Positions 26,781-34,240 of a stretch of 64,000 bases of DNA are shown piece by piece (position 1 is the first letter of the stretch; the number at the start of each line of letters is the position of its first letter). Below the pieces are notes generated by a model, which saw only the letters and a list, made by a program, of their open reading frames with translations, was not told the DNA's origin and did not search any database. The position numbers and the translations under genes are program-made. The stretch is from Parafrankia irregularis (GTDB lineage Bacteria > Actinomycetota > Actinomycetes > Frankiales > Frankiaceae): positions 1 to 64,000 of the forward strand of contig NZ_FAOZ01000001.1 of the NCBI RefSeq assembly GCF_001536285.1. The letters run 5' to 3'.

Positions 26781-28100
26781 ATGGCGCACGGTCAGACGGC
26801 ACCTTCGGCCGCCCAGGCATCTCCTCTCAGGCCGGCGCCCGGCCGACCCGTTCCGCGCGTGCCGTCCACCGGCCGGCCCCGCTCCGTCGAGGACGGCACC
26901 AGGCCCGGTGGCGTCGGGGTCCGGCACGCCGCCACCGGCCGTCGCCCGGTCACCGCCGCACCGGACGACTCCGGGCTGTGGCCCGGCACCACCGGCTCGG
27001 TTCACGGCACGCCGGCCCGCCAGCCCGGCTCCGTCCGGCGGACGATCTCGGTCATGATGGAGCGCCCGCAGGGCCTCACCGGCCTGCTGCACCTGACCAG
27101 CACCGGCCGCGATCTGATGACCACCTCGGCCGGCGGCGCCACCGTTCTCGGCGAGGCTCGGCTGCGCCTCGTGATCGACTACATGGCGGCACCCGGGACG
27201 ATCCTGGAGATCGAATCCGAGCCGGCGGTGCCCGGCCTGGCGAGCCTGGTCGGTGCCCCGTCGCGCGCCGGCTTCCGCGCCGCCGCCCGCCAGGTGCTCG
27301 CGGCCCAGCCTGACAGCACGGCCCACCCGGAGGACAGCGCGCAGGGCACGGCCCGCACGGCCATGGCCCGTCTGCTGCTCGGCCAGCTCCTGGACGACGT
27401 CCCGGTCACGGTGCTCGTGTCGGGGGCGGCGCTGGGGCGCAACGGCATCCACCGCTCGGAGTCGCGCCCGAACGCAGGGGCGGAGTCGGGTGGCAACCCG
27501 ATGATCGATGTCTGCGCCGGGTGGCAGCGTGAGGGGCTGCTCGCGCGCCTGTCCGCCGAGCGCCGAGCCGATCGGGACGCCGGCGGCAGCGGGGACCAGG
27601 ACACCGGCGATCGAACGTCTCCGGCCCGCCCGATCAGTGTCCCGGCCGGCGATCTCGCCGTGGCGGAGGACCCCCTCGGGTGGCATCCGTTGCCGCCGAT
27701 GTCGACGCACGCCATGCGGCGGCTGCGCCGCATCGACGTCGTCCCGGCCCCGGGCACGCCCGGGGCCGCGGTCAGGGTCGACGCGCTGCTGCGTGACTCC
27801 TACCTGGAGTCACCCGGGCGTGAGTTCGTCGTGCACGAATACGGTGTCGACGCCGATGTGGACGAGGCGGGTCTGTTCACTCGTTCGGTGGCCCGGGCGG
27901 GGGTGCTTCCGGGAGCCGAGTGCCCCGAAGCTCTCGGCAGTGCCGGGCGCATCGTGGGGATGCCCGCCACCGACCTGCGCCGCACGATCGGCCGGACCTT
28001 CGTCGGAACCTCGACCTGCACGCATCTCAATGACACTCTGCGCGCGCTCGGCGACCTTCCCGTACTGATCGGGTTTCTCGGAGAACCCAGTACCGACTGA
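26781..28100 (+). CDS. DUF2889 domain protein
   Basis: This protein has 439 residues from ATG 26781, which has GGAG 7 bases upstream; ATG 26775 is too close to it. The first 95 residues are Pro/Arg/Gly-rich and probably disordered. The C-terminal half carries the DUF2889 pattern: a strand-rich region with REFVVHEYGVDADVDEAGLFTRS and the terminal block FVGTSTCTHLNDTLRALGDL. DUF2889 has no known biochemical role. The frame is clean, and it is followed after 196 bases by the DevR-like regulator on the same strand. Confidence 0.75.
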   Translation: MAHGQTAPSAAQASPLRPAPGRPVPRVPSTGRPRSVEDGTRPGGVGVRHAATGRRPVTAAPDDSGLWPGTTGSVHGTPARQPGSVRRTISVMMERPQGLTGLLHLTSTGRDLMTTSAGGATVLGEARLRLVIDYMAAPGTILEIESEPAVPGLASLVGAPSRAGFRAAARQVLAAQPDSTAHPEDSAQGTARTAMARLLLGQLLDDVPVTVLVSGAALGRNGIHRSESRPNAGAESGGNPMIDVCAGWQREGLLARLSAERRADRDAGGSGDQDTGDRTSPARPISVPAGDLAVAEDPLGWHPLPPMSTHAMRRLRRIDVVPAPGTPGAAVRVDALLRDSYLESPGREFVVHEYGVDADVDEAGLFTRSVARAGVLPGAECPEALGSAGRIVGMPATDLRRTIGRTFVGTSTCTHLNDTLRALGDLPVLIGFLGEPSTD

Positions 28101-28206
28101 GCTGACATGTCATCGGCTGCCAGCCCGGAGCGGATATTCGCGGACAGGCCGGAGGGGCGCTGCGAAACGCACACCATGTCACTGTGTCTTTCGATATCAG
28201 GACACC

Positions 28207-28220
28207 CGGACAAAGGTCCT
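28207..28220. promoter_or_regulatory. DosR-box-like palindrome upstream of the DevR-like gene
   Basis: CGGACAAAGGTCCT contains GGAC-N4-GTCC, the spacing of the mycobacterial DosR site (GGGACTWWAGTCCC), matching 10 of 14 core positions. It lies 77 bases upstream of the regulator's ATG, as expected for autoregulation. The match is suggestive, not proof. Confidence 0.35.
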
Positions 28221-28296
28221 GCTCACGGGGGTCCATACCGGCTGACCTGCTCGCCGGGCGCCCGACAGGCGCCTTCGGGCGAGTAGTTTCTTGATC

Positions 28297-28932
28297 ATGA
28301 CTGGAGTTCGCGTCTTCCTCCTGGACGATCACGAAATCGTCCGCCGGGGCATCCGCGAGATGTTGGAGGACTCCGGGGACATCGAGGTCGTCGGTGAGGC
28401 CTCCACCGCGGCCTCCGCCCTGCGGCGCATACCGGCCGCCCGGCCCGATGTCGCAGTGCTCGACGCCCGGCTGCCCGACGGCAACGGCATCGAGGTGTGC
28501 CGCGAGATCCGTTCCACACAGCCGACCGTCGGCTGCCTCATCCTCACCTCCTATGACGACGACGACGCACTGTTCGCGGCGATCATGGCGGGCGCCTCCG
28601 GGTACCTGCTGAAACAGATCAGAGGCAACGACCTCGTGGGGGCGATCCGAACGATCGCGGCCGGCCGGTCGCTGCTCGACCCGGCCGTCACCCAGAAGGT
28701 CCTGGCCCGCCTGCGGGACGAGCCCGTCGAGGACGAGCAGCTCTCCGCGCTCGGCGCACGGGAACGGCAGATTCTCCGGCTGATCGCCGAGGGCATGACG
28801 AACCGCCAGATCGCCGCGTGCGTCCATCTGTCGGAGAAGACGGTGAAGAACTACGTGTCCGCGATTCTGGGCAAGCTCGGGCTGACCAGCAGAACCCAGG
28901 CCGCCGTGTTCGCCGCACGCCTCAAGGCCTGA
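28297..28932 (+). CDS. DevR/DosR-like NarL-family response regulator
   Basis: This 211-residue two-component regulator has a receiver domain with acidic pocket DD at 10-11, phospho-acceptor Asp56 in VLDARLPDGNGIE, the ILTSY switch and Lys106. A LuxR-type helix-turn-helix follows (LGARERQILRLIAEGMTNRQIAACVHLSEKTVKNYVSAIL). The reading, including the ending LTSRTQAAVFAARLK, is close to mycobacterial DevR/DosR, the hypoxia, NO and CO response activator. ATG 28297 is the best start. No sensor kinase gene lies next to it, so its kinase must be elsewhere. The nearby Hrp1-like and Rv2004c-like genes are homologues of DosR targets, which supports this role. Confidence 0.9.
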   Translation: MTGVRVFLLDDHEIVRRGIREMLEDSGDIEVVGEASTAASALRRIPAARPDVAVLDARLPDGNGIEVCREIRSTQPTVGCLILTSYDDDDALFAAIMAGASGYLLKQIRGNDLVGAIRTIAAGRSLLDPAVTQKVLARLRDEPVEDEQLSALGARERQILRLIAEGMTNRQIAACVHLSEKTVKNYVSAILGKLGLTSRTQAAVFAARLKA

Positions 28933-29024
28933 GCCCGGAAAGGCCTGATCTCGGACCTCCGAAGAACCCTCGGCTCCGGCCACGTAATGCGATCAGCCTG
29001 GTGCTGCACGTAGCGTCTGGAGGT

Positions 29025-29303
29025 GTGCTGAACGGTGAGTCCGCCCTGCGGACCTGCGACACCTGCGGAAACGAGTACTGGATGGCCTTCGAGGTGCGTG
29101 TGGTCTCCGGGGAGACCTACCACTTCGACTGCTTCGAATGCGCCGTGCAGAAGCTGGCGCCTCGATGTGAGCACTGCGACTGCCGGGTCATCGGCCACGG
29201 CGTGGAGGTGTCCGGGCGCTTCTTCTGCTGCGCGCACTGCGCCCGCCAGAGCGGCGGCATCGGACGCGAGATCCGCAGCGCCGTGGGTGCGCATCCGACC
29301 TGA
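29025..29303 (+). CDS. Small LIM-like double zinc-finger protein
   Basis: This protein has about 92 residues with a dense set of zinc ligands: C-x2-C (CDTC), 17 residues, H-x2-C (HFDC) and a further C, eight residues, C-x2-C (CEHC), 16 residues, then CCAHC. The spacing recalls a eukaryotic LIM domain, in which two zinc modules lie back to back, but with a longer linker between modules. It has no signal or membrane segment. The start is uncertain: GTG 29025 has GGAGG only 1 base upstream, while GTG 29001 has none. It follows the DevR-like gene by 92 bases and ends in a hairpin. A partner-binding rather than catalytic role is likely. Confidence 0.65.
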   Translation: MLNGESALRTCDTCGNEYWMAFEVRVVSGETYHFDCFECAVQKLAPRCEHCDCRVIGHGVEVSGRFFCCAHCARQSGGIGREIRSAVGAHPT

Positions 29304-29319
29304 CACCCACCCACGGCGC
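29278..29319. terminator. Hairpin over the end of the LIM-like gene
   Basis: GCGCCGTGGGTG (29278-29289) and CACCCACGGCGC (29308-29319) are perfect 12-base complementary arms around an 18-base loop that includes the stop codon. It lies between converging genes and is followed by the 14-base palindrome GATCAGCGCTGATC at the end of the Hrp1-like gene. No T-run is present, as is common in high-GC actinobacteria. Confidence 0.5.
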
Positions 29320-29327
29320 GGTTTCGA

Positions 29328-29759
29328 TCAGCGCTGATCAGCCGGCCCACTCTTGATCGCCTCGACGAGCGCGCCGATCTTCTCGCCGGGGAGGTTCCTG
29401 GCGAGGTCCGCCTCGCTGATCATGCCGACGAGCCGCTTGTTGTCGATGACCGGCATTCGCATCACGCGATGCGAGATCATCTGGTCGAGCACGGTGTCCA
29501 GATCGGCGTCGGCGCCCACATAGAAGGGCTTGCCCTGGCCCAGGTCGCCGGCGCAGACCTTCGCGGGGTCCTTCCCCTCCGCCAGACAGTGGATGACGAT
29601 GTCCCGGTCGGTGATGATCCCGCCCAGCCGGTCGTCGGCGCCGCAGATCGGCAGCGCCCCGACACCGAGGTCACGCATCATGCGGGCGGCGTTGGTCAGC
29701 GGCTCGTCCGCCCCGATGCACCGTGCCTCGCCGTGCATGATGTCTCGAGCCGTTGTCAT
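29328..29759 (-). CDS. hrp1: Hrp1-like CBS-domain protein
   Basis: This 143-residue protein consists of two CBS domains. MTTARDIM, IGALPICG-type (VGALPICGADDRLGGIITDRDIVI), and VMRMPVIDNKRLVGMISEADLARNLP line up with mycobacterial hypoxic response protein 1 (Rv2626c), which is also 143 residues and is one of the most strongly DosR-induced proteins. CBS pairs bind adenosyl ligands, but the biochemical role of Hrp1 is not settled. ATG 29759 has a strong GGAGGG upstream; longer forms are unlikely. It converges on the LIM-like gene. Confidence 0.9.
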   Translation of the reverse strand: MTTARDIMHGEARCIGADEPLTNAARMMRDLGVGALPICGADDRLGGIITDRDIVIHCLAEGKDPAKVCAGDLGQGKPFYVGADADLDTVLDQMISHRVMRMPVIDNKRLVGMISEADLARNLPGEKIGALVEAIKSGPADQR

Positions 29760-29812
29760 GGGAGTTCCCCCTCCGTCGGTGCTGCCCGGTCCTTCGCGCT
29801 GCGCCGAGTCAT

Positions 29813-29826
29813 GGCGCGTTCGTCCC
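29813..29826 (-). promoter_or_regulatory. Weak DosR-box-like site upstream of the Hrp1-like gene
   Basis: Read on the minus strand, GGGACGAACGCGCC keeps one perfect half-site GGGAC and a degenerate second half at DosR spacing (10 of 14 core positions). It is about 55 bases upstream of the start codon. It is too weak to stand alone, but is listed because the gene is a homologue of a DosR target. Confidence 0.22.
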
Positions 29827-29873
29827 GCGCGACTTCCGACCATGACATACCCAAAGTAATCACATGCACACGA

Positions 29874-31346
29874 TCAGGATGCGATACCGAGGGCGAGCCG
29901 CCCATCCCGCACTGCCTTGTCGAGTGAGAGGCGGGCGTCGAAGCTGTCGAGCTCGATGAGGTCCGACCAGGTCCGCGCGGCGACGGCGGCCGCCTCCTTC
30001 CGCGCCTCGGCCTCCGACCAGCGTGCCTGCACGATCACACTGTCGCCGCGCTCCAGCGCCTCACGTGCCCGGCGCAGCAGCTCGGCATGGACCTCGTCAT
30101 CCGAGCCGAACTCACGTGCCGGGCCCGAGCCCGACGCCAAGTCCGCGTCCGTGTCCGCGTCCGCGTCCGCCGGACCCTCGTCGCGCGCCCCGGCGCCGGG
30201 TGGCACAAGCTCGCGTTCCACCGCGAGCTCACCGCGGATGGCGTCCGAGGCGAGGAGCACCCAGCCGTCCTCGTCCCGGATGAGACGCTCCGCGAAGGCG
30301 GCTCTGACGCTTCCGGGCGCTCCGCCGACCAGGACGAGCCGCACCCGGGCCCGGCGCAGATGCTCCAGCGCGATCCGGACCAGGCGCCGGGCCTCGCCCG
30401 TCGCGGCCTCATCCCCCAGGTGGGCGCGTACCGCGGACTCCCCGGCAAGCACGATCCCGCGGTGCGCCATGTAGAAGTGGGCGAGCGAGGGCGGGTGGGT
30501 CTCCCCCGCGAACTCCACGCACCACCCGAAGAACGGGCCGGTCAGCTGCGGCGCGCCACGCAGCTCGAGATCCACGGCCAGCATGGACGCGTCCGCCAGG
30601 ACGTCGGCGATGCGCCGGCCGTCGTCGGCCGAGAGCCGATCCAGGATCCGCGGCCCGTCATCCAGGCAGAAGACGTGCTCGGCCAGCAGGTTGCCGTGCC
30701 CGTCACGGATCCGTCCGCGCGCGGCCCGCCCGTCGATCAACGGCCGGCGCCCACGCAGGTAGCGCTGGCCCAGCTCGTCGATCTCGGCGATCTCCGCCGC
30801 GTCCAGCATGGTCCCCTGGAAGGGTGTGAGCCCCTCGATCGCCGCCAGCCAGGCGGCTTCCAGATCCCGCAGCCGCCCGTGCTCGGCGATCTCGGCGGAC
30901 GTCTCGCACCGCTCGTGGAAGGTGACGAGGGCCCGCGCGACCTCCCGCAGCGGCTCGTCGACCGGCTCGCCGCGTGCGAGCAGCTCCGAGAGCCGGCGTT
31001 CGCTCGGCAGCCGGCGCATGACCACCATGTGCTCGACCGGCGCGCCCGCGCTGTCCCGGACGTCGGCGACCCCCAGATAGACCCCGGGCGCGAACGGGCG
31101 GTTCCGGACGATCTCCGCGCGGCAGGCCTCCTCACGCGCCTCCCGGCGGCGCAGATCCGCCTTGCCGACAGCCGCGCGTTTGGGCATCTTGAAGACACGG
31201 TCGGAGACGAAGAACAGGGTCGAGTGAGCGGTCTCGACCGTGGACATGGTGGTCTGGTGTCCCCCGCCGCCGCGCCGGGTCGCCCCGGGCGGCGGCGCGA
31301 CGTCGGCCTGCTGGCCGGACGTCCTGGACGTCGTCGAGCTGTTCAC
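29874..31346 (-). CDS. Rv2004c-like protein: aminoglycoside-phosphotransferase fold plus P-loop kinase fold
   Basis: This protein has 490 residues from GTG 31346, which has AGGGAGA 6 bases upstream. The N-terminal 330 residues resemble an APH-type fold (HGNLLAEHVFCLDDGPRILDRL contains the HGN-type catalytic loop). The C-terminal 160 residues resemble an AAA/adenylate-type kinase. Its P-loop reads GGAPGSVRAAF, lacking the Lys-Ser/Thr of GxPGSGKS, so nucleotide binding there is probably lost. The same two-part layout and length occur in mycobacterial Rv2004c, a DosR regulon member of unknown activity. An Asp/Ala-rich insert (DADADTDADLASG) lies in the second domain. It is on the same strand as the Hrp1-like gene, 114 bases upstream of it. 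Confidence 0.82.
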   Translation of the reverse strand: MNSSTTSRTSGQQADVAPPPGATRRGGGGHQTTMSTVETAHSTLFFVSDRVFKMPKRAAVGKADLRRREAREEACRAEIVRNRPFAPGVYLGVADVRDSAGAPVEHMVVMRRLPSERRLSELLARGEPVDEPLREVARALVTFHERCETSAEIAEHGRLRDLEAAWLAAIEGLTPFQGTMLDAAEIAEIDELGQRYLRGRRPLIDGRAARGRIRDGHGNLLAEHVFCLDDGPRILDRLSADDGRRIADVLADASMLAVDLELRGAPQLTGPFFGWCVEFAGETHPPSLAHFYMAHRGIVLAGESAVRAHLGDEAATGEARRLVRIALEHLRRARVRLVLVGGAPGSVRAAFAERLIRDEDGWVLLASDAIRGELAVERELVPPGAGARDEGPADADADTDADLASGSGPAREFGSDDEVHAELLRRAREALERGDSVIVQARWSEAEARKEAAAVAARTWSDLIELDSFDARLSLDKAVRDGRLALGIAS

Positions 31347-31448
31347 CTGGTTCTCCCTCGGCTCGGACGGACAAGCCCCGTACCTGGGGTGTGCCCGTCC
31401 GGAAGCCGAGTGGAGCGGTCGCCCGGGCATCCGCCGGCGACCGGCATG

Positions 31449-32708
31449 TCAGTGGCGGTGCGCCGGAACCATCCTGGTCGCGTGCCGGGTCATCACCGCG
31501 CGGACACCACAGGGGTCGCTGCCGGTCGGCGCACACGGCTCGCACTCGGTCTCCACCGTGGCGTGCTCGACGCCGTACTTGTCGGCCAGCATCACCTTGA
31601 CGCGGCCGGCGACCGTACGGGCTTCCTCCAGCGTCGGATGCCCGGCCACCTCGATGTGGGCGCTGGCCGCGAAGACCCGGTCCGACAGGCTCCAGACATG
31701 CATGTCGTGCACCCCGGTGACACCGTCCACCGCGAGCATGTCCCCGTGGACGGCGGCCAGGTCCAGGCCGGCAGGAGTCCCCTCGAGCAGCACCCGGGAC
31801 GTCTGCGCCAGCAGGCGCAGACCCTGGACGCCGATCAGCGCCGCGACCACGAGCGAGAGCACCGGGTCGAGCCAGTACCAGCCGTCCGTCAGCCAGATGA
31901 CGAGACCTGCCCCGGCCACCGCCACCGAGACCAGGCAGTCTGAAGCCAGATGGATGACGGCCGCACGGGTGTTGAGGTCGCCGTGCCGCTCGTGGACGAG
32001 CAGTGCGCTGAGGCCGTTGCCGACGGCCGCTACCAGCGCGACCACCAGCACCACCAATCCGTCGATACGCCCGGGATGGGCGAGCCGACTGACCGCCTCG
32101 ACACAGACGAGCGTGGTGGCCACCAGCACGCTGGCGGCGTTGGCCTGGGCAGCGAGCACAGGCCAGCGCAACCCACCGAAGGTGCGGGTGGCGGACGGTT
32201 CCTGGCGAGCCAGTCTCAGCGCGACCAGGGCGAACGCGACGCCCGCGGCATCGGCGAGGTTGTGCGCCGCGTCCGCGAACAGTGCGACCGAACCGACGAT
32301 CAGGCCGGCAGCGCCCTGGCCTATGACGATCGCGACGTTCGCCGCGGTCGCGATCGCCAGCCTGCGGGCCTGGGAGGTGTAGCTGCGCGACGAGCGCCCG
32401 TCGGCACCATGCCCGTGGGCATCATGCCCGCCGACACCGTGCTCATCGGTGTGGTGCTCATCGGCGTGGTGCCCGCCGGCATCGTGGGCGTGCCCATGGA
32501 AGCCGCGCGTGTGCCCTCCGTGGCCATGGCCGTCTCCGCCGTGCGTCGCGCCATCGCCGCCCGCCGGAGCCGTCAGACCCGTCGGTACCGTCAGACCCGC
32601 CGGAGCCGTCAGACCCGTCGGTGCCGCAGCACCAATGCCCCGGGGCTGCCGCGGGACATGGTCGTGAACGTCACGCCGCCGACGAGCCTCGGGGTCGGAG
32701 GAGCTCAC
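31449..32708 (-). CDS. CDF-family metal efflux transporter with His-rich N-terminus
   Basis: This 419-residue cation diffusion facilitator exchanges Zn2+, Co2+ or similar ions for protons. Six membrane helices are seen, with the metal-site pairs FADAAHNLADAAG (helix II) and IHLASDCLVS (helix V). The cytoplasmic C-terminal domain VDGVTGVHDMHVWSLSD is typical. The N-terminal 110 residues hold a GLTAPAGLTVPTGLTAPAG repeat and then a long His-rich tract (HGHGHGGH...HGHAHD...HHADEHH), a presumed metal buffer. It overlaps the upstream repressor by 4 bases (ATGA), so both are one operon. The metal is probably sensed by the CmtR-like partner. Confidence 0.92.
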   Translation of the reverse strand: MSSSDPEARRRRDVHDHVPRQPRGIGAAAPTGLTAPAGLTVPTGLTAPAGGDGATHGGDGHGHGGHTRGFHGHAHDAGGHHADEHHTDEHGVGGHDAHGHGADGRSSRSYTSQARRLAIATAANVAIVIGQGAAGLIVGSVALFADAAHNLADAAGVAFALVALRLARQEPSATRTFGGLRWPVLAAQANAASVLVATTLVCVEAVSRLAHPGRIDGLVVLVVALVAAVGNGLSALLVHERHGDLNTRAAVIHLASDCLVSVAVAGAGLVIWLTDGWYWLDPVLSLVVAALIGVQGLRLLAQTSRVLLEGTPAGLDLAAVHGDMLAVDGVTGVHDMHVWSLSDRVFAASAHIEVAGHPTLEEARTVAGRVKVMLADKYGVEHATVETECEPCAPTGSDPCGVRAVMTRHATRMVPAHRH

Positions 32709-33160
32709 CGGTCCGGCCGATCGCCACGGCCGGGCTCGGCTCCGGCCACGGCCACGACGGCCGGGGAGAACTCCGCCGTCGACAGCTCCGCGTGATGCGG
32801 CGCGGGTGCGTCGAGCGGATCGTCATGGGCATGGTCGTCATGGGCATGGTCGTCATGGGCGTGGTCGGGATCCACGGCGAGGACCACGCTGAGCAGGTCG
32901 TCCAACGCGTGCGCGAGAGCGGAGTCCGCCAGTTCGTACCTCAGCCGCCGGCCCTCGGACACCGCGACCACCAGGCCGCAGCCCCGAAGGCACGCCAGAT
33001 GGTTCGACAGGTTCGTCCGGCTCACCGAAAGGATCTCGGCGAGTTCCGTGGGATAGGAGGGACCCTTGCGTAGCACCAGAAGGAGCCGTGCCCTGGTCGG
33101 ATCGGACAGCGCGTGCCCGAACCTCGCCAGCACCTCTCCATGCGCCACAAGCTTCACCAT
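32705..33160 (-). CDS. CmtR-like ArsR-family metal sensor with His/Asp repeat tail
   Basis: This 151-residue ArsR/SmtB winged-helix repressor has the recognition helix SVSRTNLSNHLACLRGCGLV. With ATG 33160 as start, the two Cys fall at 57 and 61, the same numbers as the Cd/Pb ligands of mycobacterial CmtR, and the surrounding text is very close to CmtR. CmtR's third ligand, Cys102, is His here, in the middle of HAHDD repeated three times (32824-32868). This suggests a changed metal preference. The longer form from 33268 would read through the operator and is unlikely. It should repress its own operon with the CDF exporter until metal binds. Confidence 0.88.
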   Translation of the reverse strand: MVKLVAHGEVLARFGHALSDPTRARLLLVLRKGPSYPTELAEILSVSRTNLSNHLACLRGCGLVVAVSEGRRLRYELADSALAHALDDLLSVVLAVDPDHAHDDHAHDDHAHDDPLDAPAPHHAELSTAEFSPAVVAVAGAEPGRGDRPDR

Positions 33161-33175
33161 GTACTGAACAGTACA
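33160..33175. promoter_or_regulatory. Perfect palindrome at the repressor start codon, probable operator
   Basis: TGTACTG-AA-CAGTACA has perfect 7-base arms. Its last base is the first base of the repressor's ATG on the minus strand. An operator in this place implies a very short leader or leaderless mRNA, which is common in actinobacteria. ArsR-family sites are often of this size. Confidence 0.55.
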
Positions 33176-33293
33176 GCGGACGCTGACATCAGGCGACCCT
33201 GAACTATCTCCTGATGCGGACGGGCCACCCGGCACGCTCCGGCAGGCCCATCCGCCCAGTACCGCCACCCGGGAGCACCGCCCGGGTCCGCGC

Positions 33294-33908
33294 TCAGCCG
33301 TCGATGTCGCCGATGCGGTCGATGAGCTCCTCGATGAACAGGAGCACGCGGGCCGGCACGCAGCGCCGACCCGGCCCGGCCAGCACCGAGTGCCCGCCCG
33401 GGACCACGGTCAGATCCGCGCGGGTGGCCGTCCGGGTCGTCATCCGCACCAGCGAAAGCGGACTGATCTGATCATCGCGGCCATGCACGAGGAGTATGGG
33501 GATGTCGGGCAGCACCCGCGGCGGCGGATCCGCGACCGGGATACCCGCGACGGGCACATGCAGCAGCGGCAGCCCGAGCAGGGCGAGCCCGTCGGGGCGC
33601 ACGGCCGGTGAGCCCGCCATCGCCAGCGCGGCCAGTGCCCCCGAGTCGGAGCCGAGCAGGACGAAGGGCAGCCCTGGCCGGCGGACCTCACCGACGGCAC
33701 GAGCGACGTTGACGCCGCCCGGCACGATCGCGGCGCTGTAGCCGTCGAGCGCAAGCCGCGCGGCGAGCCACTCGTAGGGCTTCGGGCTCTCCCCCCGGCC
33801 CATGAGCATGGCCACGGTGGCCCGGACGGTCTCTCCGGCGAGGCGACTGGCCGGGTCCATGTCGTGTTCGGCCAGCCGGGGGCTGATTGTTGCGGTCAGG
33901 GGCGTCAT
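33294..33908 (-). CDS. Small alpha/beta-hydrolase
   Basis: This 204-residue alpha/beta-hydrolase has the nucleophile elbow GSDSG, an acid in LVHGRDDQISP, and the catalytic His in VVPGGHSVL. It is of the short type with no lid domain, resembling KANL3/Tex30 and dienelactone-hydrolase relatives. It has no signal peptide, so it is cytoplasmic. The substrate is unknown. It stands alone between the metal operon and bacterioferritin. Confidence 0.8.
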   Translation of the reverse strand: MTPLTATISPRLAEHDMDPASRLAGETVRATVAMLMGRGESPKPYEWLAARLALDGYSAAIVPGGVNVARAVGEVRRPGLPFVLLGSDSGALAALAMAGSPAVRPDGLALLGLPLLHVPVAGIPVADPPPRVLPDIPILLVHGRDDQISPLSLVRMTTRTATRADLTVVPGGHSVLAGPGRRCVPARVLLFIEELIDRIGDIDG

Positions 33909-34100
33909 GAAGCCGTGTTCTCCTTCTCTGGCGCTCCGTTGCGCCGTCGCGGCCCACGGCGGGGCATGACGCTCACAACAACGTGTGAGCGCGGATCTTT
34001 CCGGCCAGGCACACTATCCCCCTCGGCCGGACGCCACGGCAGCACGCACACGAGGTCGTCCGTGTCCGGCGGACGACACCCCGGACCGCCTCCACACCAC

Positions 34101-34138
34101 CGGTCGGAGCTGCCCGGAATCCCGGGCAGCTCCGACCG
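34101..34138. terminator. Strong hairpin downstream of bacterioferritin
   Basis: Arms at 34101-34117 and 34122-34138 (CGGTCGGAGCTGCCCGG and its complement) pair perfectly over 17 bases around a 4-base loop. It lies about 100 bases past the bacterioferritin stop on the minus strand. No T-run follows. The remaining gene-free bases of 33909-34240 show nothing else. Confidence 0.6.
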
Positions 34139-34240
34139 CACCGTGGCCGCGCCAGACCGCGCCCGGCAACACGCTCCGCCCCAGGAGCGCCAGCCGGGCG
34201 CAGGAGCAGCTTCCCGGCCTGACCGGGCGCCCCGCGCCTC

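Noticed and set aside
26529-27710. Minus-strand open frame opposite the DUF2889 gene
   Set aside because: Its composition is antisense-like. The plus strand has a family match and a ribosome-binding site.
30087-31943. A 618-codon plus-strand open frame opposite the Rv2004c-like and CDF genes
   Set aside because: It spans two recognisable minus-strand genes and shows no domain.
32824-32868. Tandem 15-base repeats that might be a CRISPR or minisatellite
   Set aside because: They lie in frame inside the CmtR-like gene and encode HAHDD three times. There are no spacers.
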